Positions 16,905-18,310 of a stretch of DNA of 18,310 nucleotides are shown here, piece after piece; position 1 is the stretch's first letter, and each line of letters opens with the position of its first letter. The stretch lies in contig JARIAA010000217.1 in the NCBI GenBank assembly GCA_029264635.1, positions 1-18,310 of the forward strand. The letters run 5' to 3'. The notes beneath the pieces were generated by a model. That model did no database searches and was not told the origin of the DNA. It worked only from the letters and a program-made list of their open reading frames with translations. The translations under genes and the position numbers were made by a program. Source of the stretch: Psychrobacter sp. (GTDB lineage: Bacteria; Pseudomonadota; Gammaproteobacteria; Pseudomonadales; Moraxellaceae).

Positions 16905-17315
16905 ATGGTAAATCATCAAGCATCGCTTGCGACAATGCAAGCTGATATGGATGCCGCTTTAAGAATAAAAACCCAAAGCCGTACTGTAGCTCCAAATAAG
17001 AGTAGAACTGAGATAGTCAGCTCTGATCAATTGCAGTCAATATCATCAAATGCAGCTGACGATACAATGTTGGATGCAGCACAACTATCACGCGTGATAG
17101 AGATGGCATGGGAAGATAGGACGCCGTTTGGTGCGATAGCGCACAGCTATGGACTTAGTGAGGCTGACGTCATCAAACTCATGCGCCAGCAACTAAAGCC
17201 CTCGTCCTTTCGTTTATGGCGACAACGGGTAACAGGCCGCGCGACTAAACATCAAGCAAAAAGACCCTTTGAAGTAGGCCGTGCCTATTGCAAAACTCAA
17301 TACAAGCCACGATAG
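16905..17315 (+). CDS. TIGR03643/DUF2805 family small protein
   Basis: Function unknown. The C-terminal half (about 60-115) is the family core: SRVIEMAWEDRTPFGAIAHSYGLSEADVIKLMRQQLKPSSFRLWRQRVTGR. Its pattern of a helix, the turn GLSEADVI and a basic helix looks like a helix-turn-helix DNA-binding fold, which is an inference. The basic tail (GRATKHQAKRPF) would suit nucleic acid binding. Family members are usually 70-90 residues; here a 50-60 residue polar N-terminal extension of low complexity is added. The start at 16905 has an AAGGTAG site upstream. A shorter start at ATG 17067 lacks one, so the extension is likely translated but is less certain. It precedes rpe by 83 bp on the same strand. 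Confidence 0.75.
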   Translation: MVNHQASLATMQADMDAALRIKTQSRTVAPNKSRTEIVSSDQLQSISSNAADDTMLDAAQLSRVIEMAWEDRTPFGAIAHSYGLSEADVIKLMRQQLKPSSFRLWRQRVTGRATKHQAKRPFEVGRAYCKTQYKPR

Positions 17316-17398
17316 TACTCTTATCGGTTTATTTAGTTTTAAGATATGCGCTCTTATCTTTATCAATTCGCCAAAAAATTCCATCAGGTAGTTTAACT

Positions 17399-18091
17399 AT
17401 GATTAGTCCCGCTAAACAATATCTAATCGCCCCTTCTATCTTATCTGCCAACTTTGCACGTTTAGGTGAAGAAGTTGAGACGGTTTTAAGAGCGGGCGCT
17501 GATGTCATACATTTTGATGTGATGGACAACCATTACGTACCGAACCTGACCTTTGGTAGCATGATTTGTAAGGCGCTGCGAGATTATGGGGTCGATGCAC
17601 CGATTGATGTGCATCTAATGGTAACACCTGTTGATGGCATGATTGAGCAGTTTTTGGAGGCGGGGGCAAGCGTTATCACTTTTCATCCAGAAGCCAGCAA
17701 CCATGTTGATCGCTCACTGCAACTGATCAAAGATGGTGGTGCCAAATGTGGTTTAGTGCTTAACCCAGCGACGCCCCTACATTATTTAGACTATGTCATG
17801 GATAAAGTTGATCAAATATTACTGATGAGCGTCAATCCAGGATTTGGTGGACAGTCGTTTATCGAGAGTACTTTAGATAAGGTACGACAAGTGCGTCAAC
17901 GTATCGACGCAAGCGGCCGCGATATAAGATTGGAGGTCGATGGGGGTATCAAAGCCAGTAATATCCGAGCGATTGCTGATGCGGGCGCTGATATGTTTGT
18001 TGCCGGTTCTGCTATTTTTAATCAAGATGATTATAAGACAGCTATTACGGCCATGCGTGCAGAGCTGGCGTTGGCAAATAGTAGCGAATAG
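17399..18091 (+). CDS. rpe: Ribulose-phosphate 3-epimerase
   Basis: Cytosolic TIM-barrel enzyme interconverting D-ribulose 5-phosphate and D-xylulose 5-phosphate in the pentose phosphate pathway. The 230 residues fit the family length of about 220-230. Signatures are IAPSILSANFARLGEE near the start, HFDVMDNHYVPNLTFG (catalytic Asp and His region), DVHLMV, MSVNPGFGGQSF, and LEVDGGIKASN with the second catalytic Asp, then ADMFVAGSAIF for phosphate binding. ATG 17399 is chosen because it begins the family N-terminus. An upstream in-frame start at 17288 overlaps the preceding gene and would add 37 unrelated residues. Confidence 0.96.
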   Translation: MISPAKQYLIAPSILSANFARLGEEVETVLRAGADVIHFDVMDNHYVPNLTFGSMICKALRDYGVDAPIDVHLMVTPVDGMIEQFLEAGASVITFHPEASNHVDRSLQLIKDGGAKCGLVLNPATPLHYLDYVMDKVDQILLMSVNPGFGGQSFIESTLDKVRQVRQRIDASGRDIRLEVDGGIKASNIRAIADAGADMFVAGSAIFNQDDYKTAITAMRAELALANSSE

Positions 18092-18161
18092 CAGTGATAT
18101 TTATCATTAGGGTATCATATTTAGATAGGTTGTATAACTCTATGCTATAAGAAGGTGATAT

Positions 18162-18310
18162 ATGGACACAAAAAAACGAGTTAATATCCAAGCGTCTACT
18201 GGGCGAGTACAAGATGAGATGCAGCAAGCTCAATCGCGAAAGTTTAAGCAGCGCAGCTTAGTACCCAAAGGTATCACCATAGGCTTAGCTGTTTTTGCGC
18301 TTGTTTTAAG
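18162..18310 (+). CDS. Unidentified protein with N-terminal membrane segment (partial)
   Basis: Not recognised. The first 49 codons are present before the window ends. ATG 18162 is preceded by a GAAGGTG ribosome site about 5 nt upstream. The visible part is a polar, Gln/Lys/Arg-rich cytosolic start (MDTKKRVNIQASTGRVQDEM then QQAQSRKFKQRS) followed by KGITIGLAVFALVL, the start of a hydrophobic segment. That is a signal-anchor arrangement with positive charges inside. Such a start is common to periplasmic adaptor proteins and many others, so no function is given. It begins 70 bp after rpe. Confidence 0.55.
   Translation, partial: MDTKKRVNIQASTGRVQDEMQQAQSRKFKQRSLVPKGITIGLAVFALVL

Noticed and set aside
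17288..17398. Longer start for rpe adding 37 residues
   Set aside because: It overlaps the end of the DUF2805 gene and adds residues foreign to the epimerase family; ATG 17399 starts the family N-terminus.

Overview
The window reads as a chromosomal core region of a moderately AT-rich gammaproteobacterium of the family Moraxellaceae, most likely Psychrobacter. This rests on protein resemblance: a SpoT whose synthetase half has decayed as in Acinetobacter relatives, a gmk-rpoZ-spoT order, and Psychrobacter-like catalase, HtpG and thioesterase sequences. I see no rRNA, tRNA, CRISPR array, prophage or insertion sequence.

Left half (1-7815), all on the minus strand. Read in the direction of transcription it runs gmk (guanylate kinase), rpoZ (RNA polymerase omega), spoT ((p)ppGpp hydrolase), ridA (enamine/imine deaminase), priA (replication restart helicase) and a CDF-type Zn/Co efflux protein cut by the left edge. 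gmk, rpoZ and spoT are the usual guanine nucleotide/stringent response neighbourhood. Here they are separated by a strong terminator after rpoZ and by separate candidate promoters for rpoZ and spoT. A 76-bp palindromic element lies between spoT and ridA, and a second hairpin, probably a terminator, lies between ridA and priA.

Right half (8095-18310), all on the plus strand. ispH (isoprenoid synthesis) and a tandem hot-dog thioesterase form a likely pair. They are followed by a heme catalase and by htpG, each interrupted by one in-frame TAA. Next come a membrane-anchored legumain-like C13 peptidase, S-formylglutathione hydrolase (fghA), a small TIGR03643/DUF2805 protein, rpe (ribulose-phosphate epimerase) and the first 49 codons of an unidentified protein with an N-terminal membrane segment. 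Strong rho-independent terminators follow the catalase and htpG, and a convincing sigma-32 heat-shock promoter precedes htpG.

The most notable points are the two nonsense codons in adjacent stress-protection genes, the hydrolase-only SpoT, the poorly characterised membrane C13 peptidase and the long palindrome. I did not find a clearly new multi-gene system; most of the window is conserved housekeeping sequence.
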